A DNA stretch of 44,898 nucleotides from a virus. The position numbers were made by a program, and so were the translations under genes. Numbering within the stretch: the first letter of the stretch is position 1; every line of letters starts with the position of its first letter. Of this stretch, positions 24,101 through 32,379 are shown piece by piece. Below the pieces are notes generated by a model. That model was not told the origin of the DNA. It saw nothing but the letters and a program-made list of their open reading frames with translations, and did not search any database. The stretch covers positions 1-44,898 of the IMG/VR virus record IMGVR_UViG_3300008267_000095; one strand, written 5' to 3'.

Positions 24101-27100
24101 AATCCATCATCCAAGAATTTCTTAAGAGCATTCTTATCTTTAGCCTCTTGCAACAATGTAATTGTACGATCATGCACAGAAAGTTCTGAAGCACGATGGA
24201 TGGGGTCTAGGCCAGCACCAAACCTACTTTCAATGTCTGTGGTGGTGTGTACCATAGGTGATCCAGCATGACGTACATACCAGCCATTAGTGATTGCCAT
24301 ACGAGAGGCATATTCTGCAGCATCAGTAGCAAGTGCCATATTGTCTACACGTTGTGCATACGACAACTCTCCAACCATATTGAAGAAGTCTGCATTCAAA
24401 CGAATAAAGGCACTAGACGAGGGAAGAGATAGCATATCTGCAATGAATTCAGCAATGCGGTTTAGTACAGTCTTGCCGCCTACTTTGTAAGTGGATAGCA
24501 CATTGTGAATGATTCCACGTTCTGTTAGACCATATGCAAGTAGTTCATGCGGATCAAGCAACATGGCTTCTACTTTATATGCTTCTCCAGTGTTAGCTGT
24601 AGCATCGACAAGCCGCTGCATTAGGTTCTTATCTTTAGACATAGCTATAACATCTTCAGCAGCTTTAATCTGTTTAGCAGTGAGGCCGAGTAGTTGAGCA
24701 GTACCCGATTGAACAGCTTCCAATATTACAGTGGAAACAGAGTGTGCAATTTCGTGCAGCACTAGTGTTTCATTACCTACATACCCTCTATCAAAGAATA
24801 TTTCATCTACATGAGAGGTGTAAGTCCCTGCATCACGCGTACCAGTTTTAACACCAAACTTAATCTTATTTAGTTGTAGTTGTTCTGAAAGACGCAATAG
24901 ATTGCCAGCAAGAATACGGTTGGCATCATCTACAGAAGATGTGCGAATAGCTGTCAACAGTTTATTAGCAACACCAGTGAGCATACTCTTGCCATCAATA
25001 CGTTGCCCTGCCTTAATCAAACCCTGCTGTGCTTCTGCAAGAGCAGCATTAGGAGTGAACACTCCATCAACACTCTTATACAAAGTCTCTTTAAATCCTA
25101 GTGCATCAAGAGCAGTTCTGTCACCTTTCATAGCTTGACTATATGCAGCCATAGTCACATCTTCAGGAGAGGTGTATAGGCGACGAGAGACAATCTTTGC
25201 ATCTTTAGCAGAGAAGATGTTTGCTTGTGGTTGTCCCACTGAAGGATTGAATTTGGTGTTCATTATCCCTTTAACACCAGCATTCTTAAGAACATCTTGC
25301 CCTAAGTCTGCCATAGCAGTTACATCTGACACACCCAAACTCTTAGCCGCATTCTGTATGAATTGAGATTGCTGTGCCATAGGCAAAGACACATCAATCA
25401 ATTGACTCTTACCAACAGTGATGCTTTTTAGAGATGTACCTACTTTCTGTACAGCGCCACGAATGCTTTCAGCGTTGTTTAGCCATACATACACTCCCTT
25501 ACCATACGCACCAACACCACTCTCTTTGAAAGAGGTAAAGTTTTTATCTGTGGAGTGATAGCCAACAAGCGTATCATCCATCATTCCATAAGTAGTAGTC
25601 TTACCTGTAGCACCATCTGTAGCTGCAGAAACATCCATCTTAAGACCCGTAGATGCTTCCAAACTCTTCGCATAGGCTTCTGCCTCTGCCCTTGTCTTGA
25701 ATGGAGTGCCACTAGGATGTTGAATGAGTAGTTCGCCATTGTCTAGGTTTGCACCAACAATGTTAGGAGAGGTTTTCTCAGCATTATTACGAATAAAGTC
25801 AAGCACTGCTTTTGCTTGTGGATCATCGGATACACGTATACGTTGTTCAAGAGTTTCTAGTGTAGCCTTAAGACTATCTTCTAAACTCCTTTGAACAGCA
25901 GCAGAAGTCCCTGCCACACCATCGGGCATATATTTGCTAATGTCCATTGACAAACCGAATCCCACTTGGTCTGCAGCACTTTCTACAATGCGGTTTGTAC
26001 CATTAACAATATCAGCACCAATAGCTGTGCCAATAGCAGGAGCACCAGCAAGTTGCGATCCAGTTTTGGCTACATTAAATGCCTTACCCATAAGACGTAG
26101 TACACCAGCACTATCAAATCCTAAACCAACACGGTCAAGAAACTCTTGTGTCTTTAGTGATAGAGAGAGTTTGCTCCACTCATCCACATCAAAATTATCA
26201 TACAATCGCATGACGTTAAGAGCAGTGAACACCTTACCCACTTCACCGGGAAGTTGTTCTTTACTGGCAATGTAGTCTGCTACAGCTACTAATTGATTAA
26301 GTGCCTCTTGAGGAGGCAATGAAGATAGGCGTGTTCTAAATGCTTGTATTTGAGTAGCATAACCAACAGTGTCTCTAGGAATACCTGTAACTCTGAATAT
26401 AGCATCAGGCACTGTAACAAAAGCATCATACGAGAATTTAGCACCAACAGAAGTACCGGCAATAATACCGGCAAGGGGATTGGCAAAAGCAGCAGCTATA
26501 GGGCCACCAATAGCAGCACCTAATGTTCCTAAGAACATAGCTTGACTAGGAGCAATACCTTTTTTAACTAAGTATTGATCCATAATCTCTTTAACACCAT
26601 TCAGACTACCTACATCATTTGATACGTTATATATTTTAGTAACACTATTATTTTCTACAGCAGCAGGATTGGCAGTGATGATGTTTACAGCAGCATCACG
26701 TGTAATCTTAGTGATTGCTTTCTCTTGCATCAAATTCTTAACATGAGCACTAAGAGTGTCAATGTATAATGCTTGTTGTTCAGCAGCTACTACATTCCCT
26801 CTAGATGCAGCAATGTTAAAATCTTGTTTAGCAGTGTTAATATCTTTAACATAAGATGCAGCAGCATAGTCACGAATGACTTTGCTACTATAGCCACCAT
26901 CTGCCATCAAGTTCTTAAGAGCATTATCATATGTTAATGTCCCTTCAGAGGCTTGCTCTAAAGAGTGTGCCATTGTATTCACATTCTGTATAGGAGTGTC
27001 TACAGTGGTAGCAGAAGTTGTCTCTAGTGTGCGAAGATGATCGTCAACACTGGGTACAGAAGAGGAGGCATTCACCTCATCTAGAATGGTTGGCCCTGCA

Positions 27101-27162
27101 GGAATAGGCACTCCCTCCACATTTTCTTGCGAAGGAATAGGGAATGTTGTAATGTTTTCCAT
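21199..27162 (-). CDS. Giant internal virion protein with ART-like and zinc-protease-like motifs
   Basis: The 1987-residue protein is the largest in the window and takes the place of T7 gp16, the ejected core protein. It has a Gly/Ala-rich hydrophobic segment (about 207-250). Around residues 533-570, GYHSTDKNF followed by GAYGKGVYVWL resembles the NAD-binding core of ADP-ribosyltransferases of the polyvalent-protein type. Near residue 803, VLHEIAHSV gives an HExxH zinc-protease motif, and DPHELLAYGL (about 873) could supply the third ligand. The rest is mainly helical. No RNA polymerase motifs were found. The protein is probably injected with the DNA and may modify host targets; the activities are inferred from motifs. 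Confidence 0.78.
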   Translation of the reverse strand: MENITTFPIPSQENVEGVPIPAGPTILDEVNASSSVPSVDDHLRTLETTSATTVDTPIQNVNTMAHSLEQASEGTLTYDNALKNLMADGGYSSKVIRDYAAASYVKDINTAKQDFNIAASRGNVVAAEQQALYIDTLSAHVKNLMQEKAITKITRDAAVNIITANPAAVENNSVTKIYNVSNDVGSLNGVKEIMDQYLVKKGIAPSQAMFLGTLGAAIGGPIAAAFANPLAGIIAGTSVGAKFSYDAFVTVPDAIFRVTGIPRDTVGYATQIQAFRTRLSSLPPQEALNQLVAVADYIASKEQLPGEVGKVFTALNVMRLYDNFDVDEWSKLSLSLKTQEFLDRVGLGFDSAGVLRLMGKAFNVAKTGSQLAGAPAIGTAIGADIVNGTNRIVESAADQVGFGLSMDISKYMPDGVAGTSAAVQRSLEDSLKATLETLEQRIRVSDDPQAKAVLDFIRNNAEKTSPNIVGANLDNGELLIQHPSGTPFKTRAEAEAYAKSLEASTGLKMDVSAATDGATGKTTTYGMMDDTLVGYHSTDKNFTSFKESGVGAYGKGVYVWLNNAESIRGAVQKVGTSLKSITVGKSQLIDVSLPMAQQSQFIQNAAKSLGVSDVTAMADLGQDVLKNAGVKGIMNTKFNPSVGQPQANIFSAKDAKIVSRRLYTSPEDVTMAAYSQAMKGDRTALDALGFKETLYKSVDGVFTPNAALAEAQQGLIKAGQRIDGKSMLTGVANKLLTAIRTSSVDDANRILAGNLLRLSEQLQLNKIKFGVKTGTRDAGTYTSHVDEIFFDRGYVGNETLVLHEIAHSVSTVILEAVQSGTAQLLGLTAKQIKAAEDVIAMSKDKNLMQRLVDATANTGEAYKVEAMLLDPHELLAYGLTERGIIHNVLSTYKVGGKTVLNRIAEFIADMLSLPSSSAFIRLNADFFNMVGELSYAQRVDNMALATDAAEYASRMAITNGWYVRHAGSPMVHTTTDIESRFGAGLDPIHRASELSVHDRTITLLQEAKDKNALKKFLDDGFKGLTRKENKRVVSVLEEGDTLSKEFNDIELNARGLTTDREKMAYYTYRTVSNLDLAIKNQTIKENLTRRGFTQGFINDGAATHTAPARVVNTAEYEGLRAFNLVTGKMETIDVTKHIGMRIVETANPVAITGKGEHTRFVSDGTNVTFGNLYNPIPNRKGSFRHYYTQDYFGSVNIQRMVNGETITDTLHLRTSNSGKDMGKWKAGMEAVLNAHRTNPGSVTAAFIESKLGRLEDSNAVLAAINKGEWDSYTSFNTHYDRTNDAYIDTLAKAQWDDDLAKNDGRGMRLLSIDSNKDNILDPIKAIQSEISNVARHRNIDEWRDKWVQTWWNSFSQYIPETLRTSGKSPLAIISDPSIQLSTYIGGENVSKFAESQRKYILAQLGVKTLDEKLIEGALVRFTNAFSEDSKIAGLPIGKPLVTAGHALRNADPLQFARSFNFFTMLAAFNPAQLIVQGAGAINAIAVSPVHGLKAAYTAPLLRIALMSDNPAVWSKVATLQNVAMLGMSNTQEFVDTVRSIRKSGLIDNIVSTSMHSAETGRYNIFTGTAAKLGEKSAFFFNRGEEFARLVSFDVARREWMAKNPGAAWTTNDALKNIISRQDDLTQNMTRANQAFYQRGVLSIPGQFLQYNLKLAANMIGSATAWATGKPYRGFTMGETSSILAFHIAAYGMAGNGLMSLADEVVGGYENIVGRKSTDDEKLVFSQGMIAGLINEVSQLSTGQDLKLGVGSRLGTFEYYDKLARTIMAGDSSFWEVALGPSYGSASRLGAMEALIQPIVRKDLSTTAFAEALNTVGKEVFSSWRNVSKAYYAQLHEGSLPNKEQLPIVKLTNPEIIAQAFGIGSSSEQDYWQLKLNLAERRKAVQEFAKTYIDLQEVSLKELTANGNSERYKTLTNYMTTLHSPLPSGERDYFWSLVKKPKGVAAVAPFGDAETKMRAEYLRGNWVLKDVITTRSGAIVDVQGKENK

Positions 27163-27704
27163 TAGGAGAAAATACTCTTACCGGGAGTTGTACCACCACC
27201 AGCACTGAAAATAGTACCTCCCATGTTCATCATTTGTGTTGCTGATTGGTAGTCTGCAGAGGCTTGTGCCATAGCAATGTTTGCTTGACCTGCCATTAAT
27301 TGAGCTTGCCCACCACGTTCTGCTGCAGCCATTGTAGCTGTTTGTGTATCAGCAACATCAGACATATATCCAAGATTGGATGCAAGTTGAGAACCCAATC
27401 CACTAACACCTCCAGCAACACCACTACTTCCACTAGTACCTGTAGTTGCACCACGTGCAATGATTCCAGCAGCGGCAGCACGTTGTTGCCTAATAGCACC
27501 ACGAATAGCTCGCATATTCTCAATGTCAGCACGTTGTTTTTGTGCAGCTAGTTCTTGGCGACGAGCTTGTGCTGATTCATTAGCAGCTTGCTCTTGTCGT
27601 TTCATAGCCGCTTCTTGGTCATCTCTAGCATCTTGTTGATTCATAAACCCAACAACACTCATCACTGCACCGACTACTTGTGCAACTGCCGCTACTTGGC
27701 CCAT
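27162..27704 (-). CDS. Internal virion protein, T7 gp14-like
   Basis: A 180-residue protein with an N-terminal hydrophobic helix (VAQVVGAVMSVVGFM, about 6-20), a charged Gln/Arg/Ala coiled-coil region (about 25-80) and a Gly/Ala/Ser-rich C-terminal half. T7 gp14 has the same layout and forms the outer-membrane channel at the start of DNA ejection. It lies between the gp13-like and gp16-like genes as in T7, and overlaps the next gene by TAATG. Confidence 0.78.
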   Translation of the reverse strand: MGQVAAVAQVVGAVMSVVGFMNQQDARDDQEAAMKRQEQAANESAQARRQELAAQKQRADIENMRAIRGAIRQQRAAAAGIIARGATTGTSGSSGVAGGVSGLGSQLASNLGYMSDVADTQTATMAAAERGGQAQLMAGQANIAMAQASADYQSATQMMNMGGTIFSAGGGTTPGKSIFS

Positions 27705-27705
27705 A

Positions 27706-28008
27706 CTATTCTCCTATCTCTCTCATTAAAAATATTTGACCTTTCTCTACTGCCAAATATTTAAATCCAAACAGTTTAGCAAATCTATATAGTTTTGTAT
27801 TAGCAGGGTCTACCATTACAAAAACATGTTTAATCCCATTACTAGAAAATGTTTTAAGCACTGCATTAAACCATTTCCTATATTGTTTTAAGCACTCTTT
27901 AGTCCACACATATATTTCTGCATGGATAAACATTGCGTTATAATCTGTTCTTTCACATTCTAAATGAACAAATTCATTCTTTATTAATGTATGCTTAAGT
28001 GCTTCCAT
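27706..28008 (-). CDS. GNAT-like / T7 gp13-like virion protein
   Basis: A 100-residue protein with alternating strands and helices ending in 'NTKLYRFAKLFGFKYLAVEKGQ', which resembles the C-terminal part of GNAT acetyltransferase folds. T7 gp13, the internal protein encoded at the same position just before gp14, has a comparable fold, so a structural role is more likely than an enzymatic one. It overlaps the upstream tail gene by 14 bases. Confidence 0.65.
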   Translation of the reverse strand: MEALKHTLIKNEFVHLECERTDYNAMFIHAEIYVWTKECLKQYRKWFNAVLKTFSSNGIKHVFVMVDPANTKLYRFAKLFGFKYLAVEKGQIFLMREIGE

Positions 28009-30196
28009 ATAAAGTGTTACTCCAACCTAATATACGCATATCATAATCTTCGTGAGCAGTAAATTTAAGTTGCAATGCCCTACCTCTACCACGTATTTTA
28101 TTTTTGGTAATTACTACAGGATAGCCATCATCAAAGTCAAAAGTAGAAGGGATGTACATACGTGTATGCCTATAAACCTCTTGACCATCATCCCACTTAT
28201 TAGCATTGGCGCTGTCTGTAAAATCCCAACGTGTTTGCATTGTGCAACTACTGCTATTCAAATCATTATACGAAGCATCAAATCCAGTTTCAGTGCGTTC
28301 CATAAACACAGTGATGTATTGAGATTGTTTCCTTTTACTAGGCCCATTAGGAGCAAAATTGTAGCCAGTGAGTAGATAGCTACTATAAGACACACCAGTG
28401 TTATTATAGTTATACCAATCTCGCCATTTACTAGGAGCATTACGTTCATTCAGAAAATCTGCAAACGTCATTTCGTAATAGCTGCCACTAGGTACAATGG
28501 TGAGGAATTTCCATTGTTTACTACCTGCAACATTAGATGCAATTGTAGCAACTACTTGATTACTACTTGCGTCAATAACATTATTACTAGATGCATCAAT
28601 CACTGTAAATGTATTAGATTGATTAAGGGTTTCTTTAGTAACTACAGCATCTACAATGACAGGCAGAGAAGTTGAGTCACTGAAACTTAACGGGTAAAAT
28701 GCATTAAGACGAACATCTAATGCAAGAATGTTAGTTTTTTGATAGGGAAATGTATCATCATCAGTGTCTAGGTTTTTGTTATATAGCCAATACACCACCT
28801 TATCTGTAGCATTATATGCCCCAGTAGCAAATTGTTTTGCCAATGATGGAATAGCAGTGTAATAGGATTTAATGTTTAGGTCAGTGATAGAAGAGACAGA
28901 CAATGCGCCAACTTGGTCTTTACCAATACTACAAACACCTGAATACCCCCAAAACAAAATGCTCTCTTCTACGTCAACAACACTTTGTTGACCAGCACAT
29001 CCAAGACTACTCACCTTCTTTACTTCATATCCAGTAGCACTAAAACCAATATTAGAAGTTCCAGTGATTGTCCAAACACCATTAGTAGCAAGAACCACAA
29101 TACCATTATCATTACTAAGAATGTCAACAATTTCACCGCAATCTTGAATTGGCACTACACCACCATCACTATCTACAAGGTCACTTAGCACTTCCGAAGT
29201 GGGGTCAGCACTTTGATAGCATTGGCCATACTTAGTAGTGTCTACAGCAACTTGACTAAAGAATACAGTGCTGCCATAAGTGGTTGAAGAGATTCCAGCA
29301 AACCATGCTCTACCAGCAAAGAAAGCACACACTTTAGGACGAGTGAGTTCTTTTACTACAGCTAGGCCAGTAATGCCGCTAGCAGTAGCCCTATCTTGGT
29401 TAAACACATCTAAAATGTAACGTCCACGTGGAGCACGTGATGTTCCAAAATCTTGCTTGTTCAGTAGTGCTGCATCAAAATTATCACTAGAATCTTTACC
29501 ATATATCCAACTTTGAGCATTGGAAGGGTAGTTTGATTGGCTACTATTCCAAGAATTTATTTTAGTTTGATCCCATCCTTGGTTAAACAAATTATATTTA
29601 TGAGCGTCTGTCAATGTAGTGGGCTTAAAATCCACTGCATATCCATCACTCACTCCATCAAAATCACGTATTTGCATAGTGATAGCTGAAACAGAAATAC
29701 TGTCAGTGGAAGCAGTGTAGGTTACAATGATTGGTTCAATATCACGACAAGTAATAAGTAATCTACCTTGTGCGCTAACACATTTAATAGGTGCTGTACC
29801 AATAGTGTTAGTGTTGCCACTACACAAATAGGTGTTCAAATCAATAGTAAACGATTTGACGTTAATAGATGGAGATACAGGAGTGTCAGGATAGAAATAG
29901 ACATATCTCCCAACTTGGGAGACAATGAAGTTCAAATCTCCATTACCACCAACAGCAGTCCACTTACCACTAGTAAATGCCCATGTATTACGTTGAGCAC
30001 TAGTAATAGAGCGAGAGGTGAGTGTCCAGTCTGTTTCCAAATCCACAGCGCGGCGTTTACTTAGCTTTCCACTAATAGCAGGGATAAGATTGTCTCCATC
30101 TTTCCAAGTGTTCTTAGGAAAAGTAAAATAACTAGCCTCAGTGTTAAGGCCAGCTACAAAAGTAAACTGCTCATCTTGTCCAACTTGTACACTCAT
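27995..30196 (-). CDS. Tail tubular protein B (T7 gp12-like nozzle)
   Basis: A 733-residue protein starting 'QVGQDEQFTFVAGLNTEAS', then 'NLIPAISGKLSKRRA', a beginning typical of T7 gp12-type nozzle proteins, where the first strands form a 'fixed, positive, negative' propeller core. Mostly beta structure follows. It lies directly after the gp11-like gene, separated only by a small gene, and would form the tail tip that carries fibres and touches the outer membrane. Confidence 0.82.
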   Translation of the reverse strand: MSVQVGQDEQFTFVAGLNTEASYFTFPKNTWKDGDNLIPAISGKLSKRRAVDLETDWTLTSRSITSAQRNTWAFTSGKWTAVGGNGDLNFIVSQVGRYVYFYPDTPVSPSINVKSFTIDLNTYLCSGNTNTIGTAPIKCVSAQGRLLITCRDIEPIIVTYTASTDSISVSAITMQIRDFDGVSDGYAVDFKPTTLTDAHKYNLFNQGWDQTKINSWNSSQSNYPSNAQSWIYGKDSSDNFDAALLNKQDFGTSRAPRGRYILDVFNQDRATASGITGLAVVKELTRPKVCAFFAGRAWFAGISSTTYGSTVFFSQVAVDTTKYGQCYQSADPTSEVLSDLVDSDGGVVPIQDCGEIVDILSNDNGIVVLATNGVWTITGTSNIGFSATGYEVKKVSSLGCAGQQSVVDVEESILFWGYSGVCSIGKDQVGALSVSSITDLNIKSYYTAIPSLAKQFATGAYNATDKVVYWLYNKNLDTDDDTFPYQKTNILALDVRLNAFYPLSFSDSTSLPVIVDAVVTKETLNQSNTFTVIDASSNNVIDASSNQVVATIASNVAGSKQWKFLTIVPSGSYYEMTFADFLNERNAPSKWRDWYNYNNTGVSYSSYLLTGYNFAPNGPSKRKQSQYITVFMERTETGFDASYNDLNSSSCTMQTRWDFTDSANANKWDDGQEVYRHTRMYIPSTFDFDDGYPVVITKNKIRGRGRALQLKFTAHEDYDMRILGWSNTLYGST

Positions 30197-30456
30197 GCTA
30201 GAATGTCTTTCCCATATTTATTAACTACAGTGCGACGCAAACTGTCAATGGATGTAAACTTGCCATTCAATTCAAAGGGAAGTTGACCACCACCTTTAAA
30301 ATAGACAAAATACAATCCTGTTGGAGTGCGTTCTGCTTGCAACAACTTTTCACCCTTTTCTACACTCTCTTCAAACTCTTGACGTTTATTCTTAGCGTGT
30401 TCTTTTTTCTTCTCATGCTTCTCAACCACTGCATCAAAAATATTATCGTCGGCCAT
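30193..30456 (-). CDS. Small conserved structural-region protein (87 aa)
   Basis: N-terminal half is a highly charged Lys/Glu coiled coil (about 10-45); the C-terminal half is a compact segment with 'YFVYFKGGGQLPFELNGKFT'. Small genes of this type sit between tail tubular A and B in several marine T7-like phages, as far as I recall. It overlaps the upstream gene by 14 bases and the downstream gene by ATGA. Possible assembly or accessory tail factor. Confidence 0.65.
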   Translation of the reverse strand: MADDNIFDAVVEKHEKKKEHAKNKRQEFEESVEKGEKLLQAERTPTGLYFVYFKGGGQLPFELNGKFTSIDSLRRTVVNKYGKDILA

Positions 30457-31150
30457 AATTCACCTTTGAATTGTAATAGGTTTCACTAGCTTTATTACGC
30501 CATGCTTCATTTTGAAAAGTGTTTCGACCACGTTGAGCTTTCCTCTCCTCTTTAGCATTTGGCACTTGACGTAGATTTATAGAGGAAGTGCTTTTAATTT
30601 CAGCAAGCAAAGTAGGAAACATCTTTTCAGGGAGTCGAGGAACAAAATCATCCTCATGTGTCCAAGAAGGAACAATCACTCCATAACACAAGTTATTAGA
30701 AGTTTGCAAAGTGTTTTCTACACTTTCATTATACCCATCAAATACAAAATAGGTGTCATCAAAAGTGGTGTAATACAGTGGATCACGATTAAGAGCAAAC
30801 CCATCTGCATCCACTACATCTGTTTCTTCCACTCGCAAATCAAGCATGTCTTGAAAATCTTTAGGATCAAGCCATAAAACATCTTTCTTATTATATTTAA
30901 GCCACTCTATTTTACTTACATCATCCTCATCCAATTCCATATAAGTAGGACGAGTAGTATCTCCCAACCCTTGCAAAGAAAAAGTGTCTTTAAGAAAAGG
31001 CCACTCTCTTTGCCCAATTAATTCGTAATAGCACTCTTTAACAAACATTGCTACTTGTTTACTTTCTACAGTGTCATCAATACTATTAACATCATCACTG
31101 TCAATGCTATTAAGAACACTCTGCACCATATCTAGAATAGACATTTTCAT
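30443..31150 (-). CDS. Tail tubular protein A (T7 gp11-like adaptor)
   Basis: A 235-residue protein beginning with a helix 'ILDMVQSVLNSI', then 'ESKQVAMFVKECYYELIGQREWPFLKDTF', which is the typical start of gp11-type adaptor proteins, where a conserved Trp-Pro pair follows the second helix. It forms the ring between portal and nozzle. Located immediately upstream of the gp12-like gene in transcription order. Confidence 0.8.
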   Translation of the reverse strand: MKMSILDMVQSVLNSIDSDDVNSIDDTVESKQVAMFVKECYYELIGQREWPFLKDTFSLQGLGDTTRPTYMELDEDDVSKIEWLKYNKKDVLWLDPKDFQDMLDLRVEETDVVDADGFALNRDPLYYTTFDDTYFVFDGYNESVENTLQTSNNLCYGVIVPSWTHEDDFVPRLPEKMFPTLLAEIKSTSSINLRQVPNAKEERKAQRGRNTFQNEAWRNKASETYYNSKVNYGRR

Positions 31151-31152
31151 TA

Positions 31153-31800
31153 TTAAGCCCCTGCAAAAATGCCATTGAGTTGATATGAATAGACGCGAAT
31201 ATCTCCACTAACACCAGTGTTATAAGCATACAATTCAAAATAGTCATTAGTAGCAGCACTAATTACGTTAGTTCCAGCAATGTTACTAATATGACCATTA
31301 TTAACACTAGCAATACTTCGTCCATTAGTAATTACTCCATTTTTAAAAATAGCAATGACAATGTTACGTATAGTACCAACACTTTGGTCTACACTTAAAG
31401 AATAAATGAATGAGATGGGTACAGTGTCTGTACCAGTGTATGTAAGTCGAGCAGTAGTGCCTTCAGTAAAATCAGAAGGTACACCACCAGCAGTGGTAGT
31501 AGGAGCTAGTTTAGTATAACTAGCTGGATAGGAAAGAGTGTATGGAGAAGAGGTACTAAAAAAGTCAATTTGCCCATGAGCAGCACCTGCAAATACAAAA
31601 TTACCAGCACCATCTACACTGACAATTTGATTAGCTGCACCATTAGTGGTCAGGCCAGCAAGTTGCGGAGGAGATAGTTTCTGCCATGTACCACTACCAC
31701 TTCCATCAGAGACATACACCTTATTAGCAGTGGCACTAGCCACTCCTTTAGGTTCATGCAAGTTAGCACCAGTTAGAGATGCATGCGATACGTTAGCCAT
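31153..31800 (-). CDS. Virion protein, possible head or tail appendage
   Basis: A 215-residue Thr/Ser/Gly/Ala-rich protein with mostly beta character. The N-terminus (residues 1-50) contains 'GVASATANKVYVSDGSGSGT', a layout of tail- or head-appendage proteins, and the C-terminal 120 residues alternate strands like a small jelly-roll. It is the first gene after the strong terminator at 31815-31852, so it may be made at a lower level than the capsid genes. No named family is certain. Confidence 0.65.
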   Translation of the reverse strand: MANVSHASLTGANLHEPKGVASATANKVYVSDGSGSGTWQKLSPPQLAGLTTNGAANQIVSVDGAGNFVFAGAAHGQIDFFSTSSPYTLSYPASYTKLAPTTTAGGVPSDFTEGTTARLTYTGTDTVPISFIYSLSVDQSVGTIRNIVIAIFKNGVITNGRSIASVNNGHISNIAGTNVISAATNDYFELYAYNTGVSGDIRVYSYQLNGIFAGA

Positions 31801-31814
31801 ATTATCCTCTATAG

Positions 31815-31852
31815 AAAAAAGGGGGCTAAGACCTTTTGAGTCCTGCCCCCTT
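31815..31852 (-). terminator. Strong rho-independent terminator after capsid cassette
   Basis: On the minus strand AAGGGGGC (31852-31845) pairs with GCCCCCTT (31826-31819), with an inner stem AGGAC/GTCTT and a seven-base loop; a T-run (31820-31815) follows. It lies between the decoration protein gene and the next virion gene. It should reduce readthrough from scaffold, capsid and decoration genes into the tail genes and so help keep capsid protein in excess. Confidence 0.88.
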
Positions 31853-31866
31853 CACATCCCTCTATA

Positions 31867-32367
31867 TTAGAGGTAGGTCACAACCATTGTTGCCGATCCA
31901 GCAGTCCAGTCGGTCTGAGCACTGGCGAGAACAACATCAGTGGCAGCAGAATAGCTCTTCAATTCTGCAGCACCCGTGTCAGTCGCACCAAAAGCATACA
32001 CACCATCAACCAGAATCACAGCACCAGCACTAGCCATTGTAGCACTGGTAGCAGCAGTGGTGGTGATAAAACCGTCAGCATCTGAAGCATCACCCACAGT
32101 GATTGTGTTAGTACCAGTGGAAGTAAACCCAGTGTCCACCACAAGACGCACATCCAACACACGTGCACCAAGAGGTACAGTGATCTTCAGCGCATCAGCA
32201 GCATTCAGGTTTTTCCAGTCAAACTTCTGAACAGCCGATTTAGCACCACTAATTCCACCATAGTTCTTAGCATTAGCACCGGCAATGGCGGGGCTGTTAG
32301 TACCAAAACCAACAACCAAACCATCCGAGTTCGACCATGTTGCAGCACGTTTACCAATAGTAGCCAT
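31867..32367 (-). CDS. Probable capsid decoration protein
   Basis: A 166-residue protein rich in Ala, Gly, Thr and Val with no Cys or membrane segment; beta-strand-like repeats such as 'LKITVPLGARVLDVRLVVDTG' and 'AGAVILVDGVYAFG'. It directly follows the major capsid gene and is followed by the terminator, the usual place for a capsid cement or head-stabilising protein. Base composition is more GC-rich than the replication genes, as in the capsid gene, which may reflect high expression. Function inferred from context. Confidence 0.7.
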   Translation of the reverse strand: MATIGKRAATWSNSDGLVVGFGTNSPAIAGANAKNYGGISGAKSAVQKFDWKNLNAADALKITVPLGARVLDVRLVVDTGFTSTGTNTITVGDASDADGFITTTAATSATMASAGAVILVDGVYAFGATDTGAAELKSYSAATDVVLASAQTDWTAGSATMVVTYL

Positions 32368-32379
32368 ATCTTTCTCCTA

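Noticed and set aside
21199-27162. Giant protein as an N4-type virion RNA polymerase, suggested by the triloop hairpins
   Set aside because: No T7/N4-type polymerase motifs could be recognised in the 1987 residues and it is much shorter than N4 vRNAP; motifs instead suggest ART and protease-like domains.
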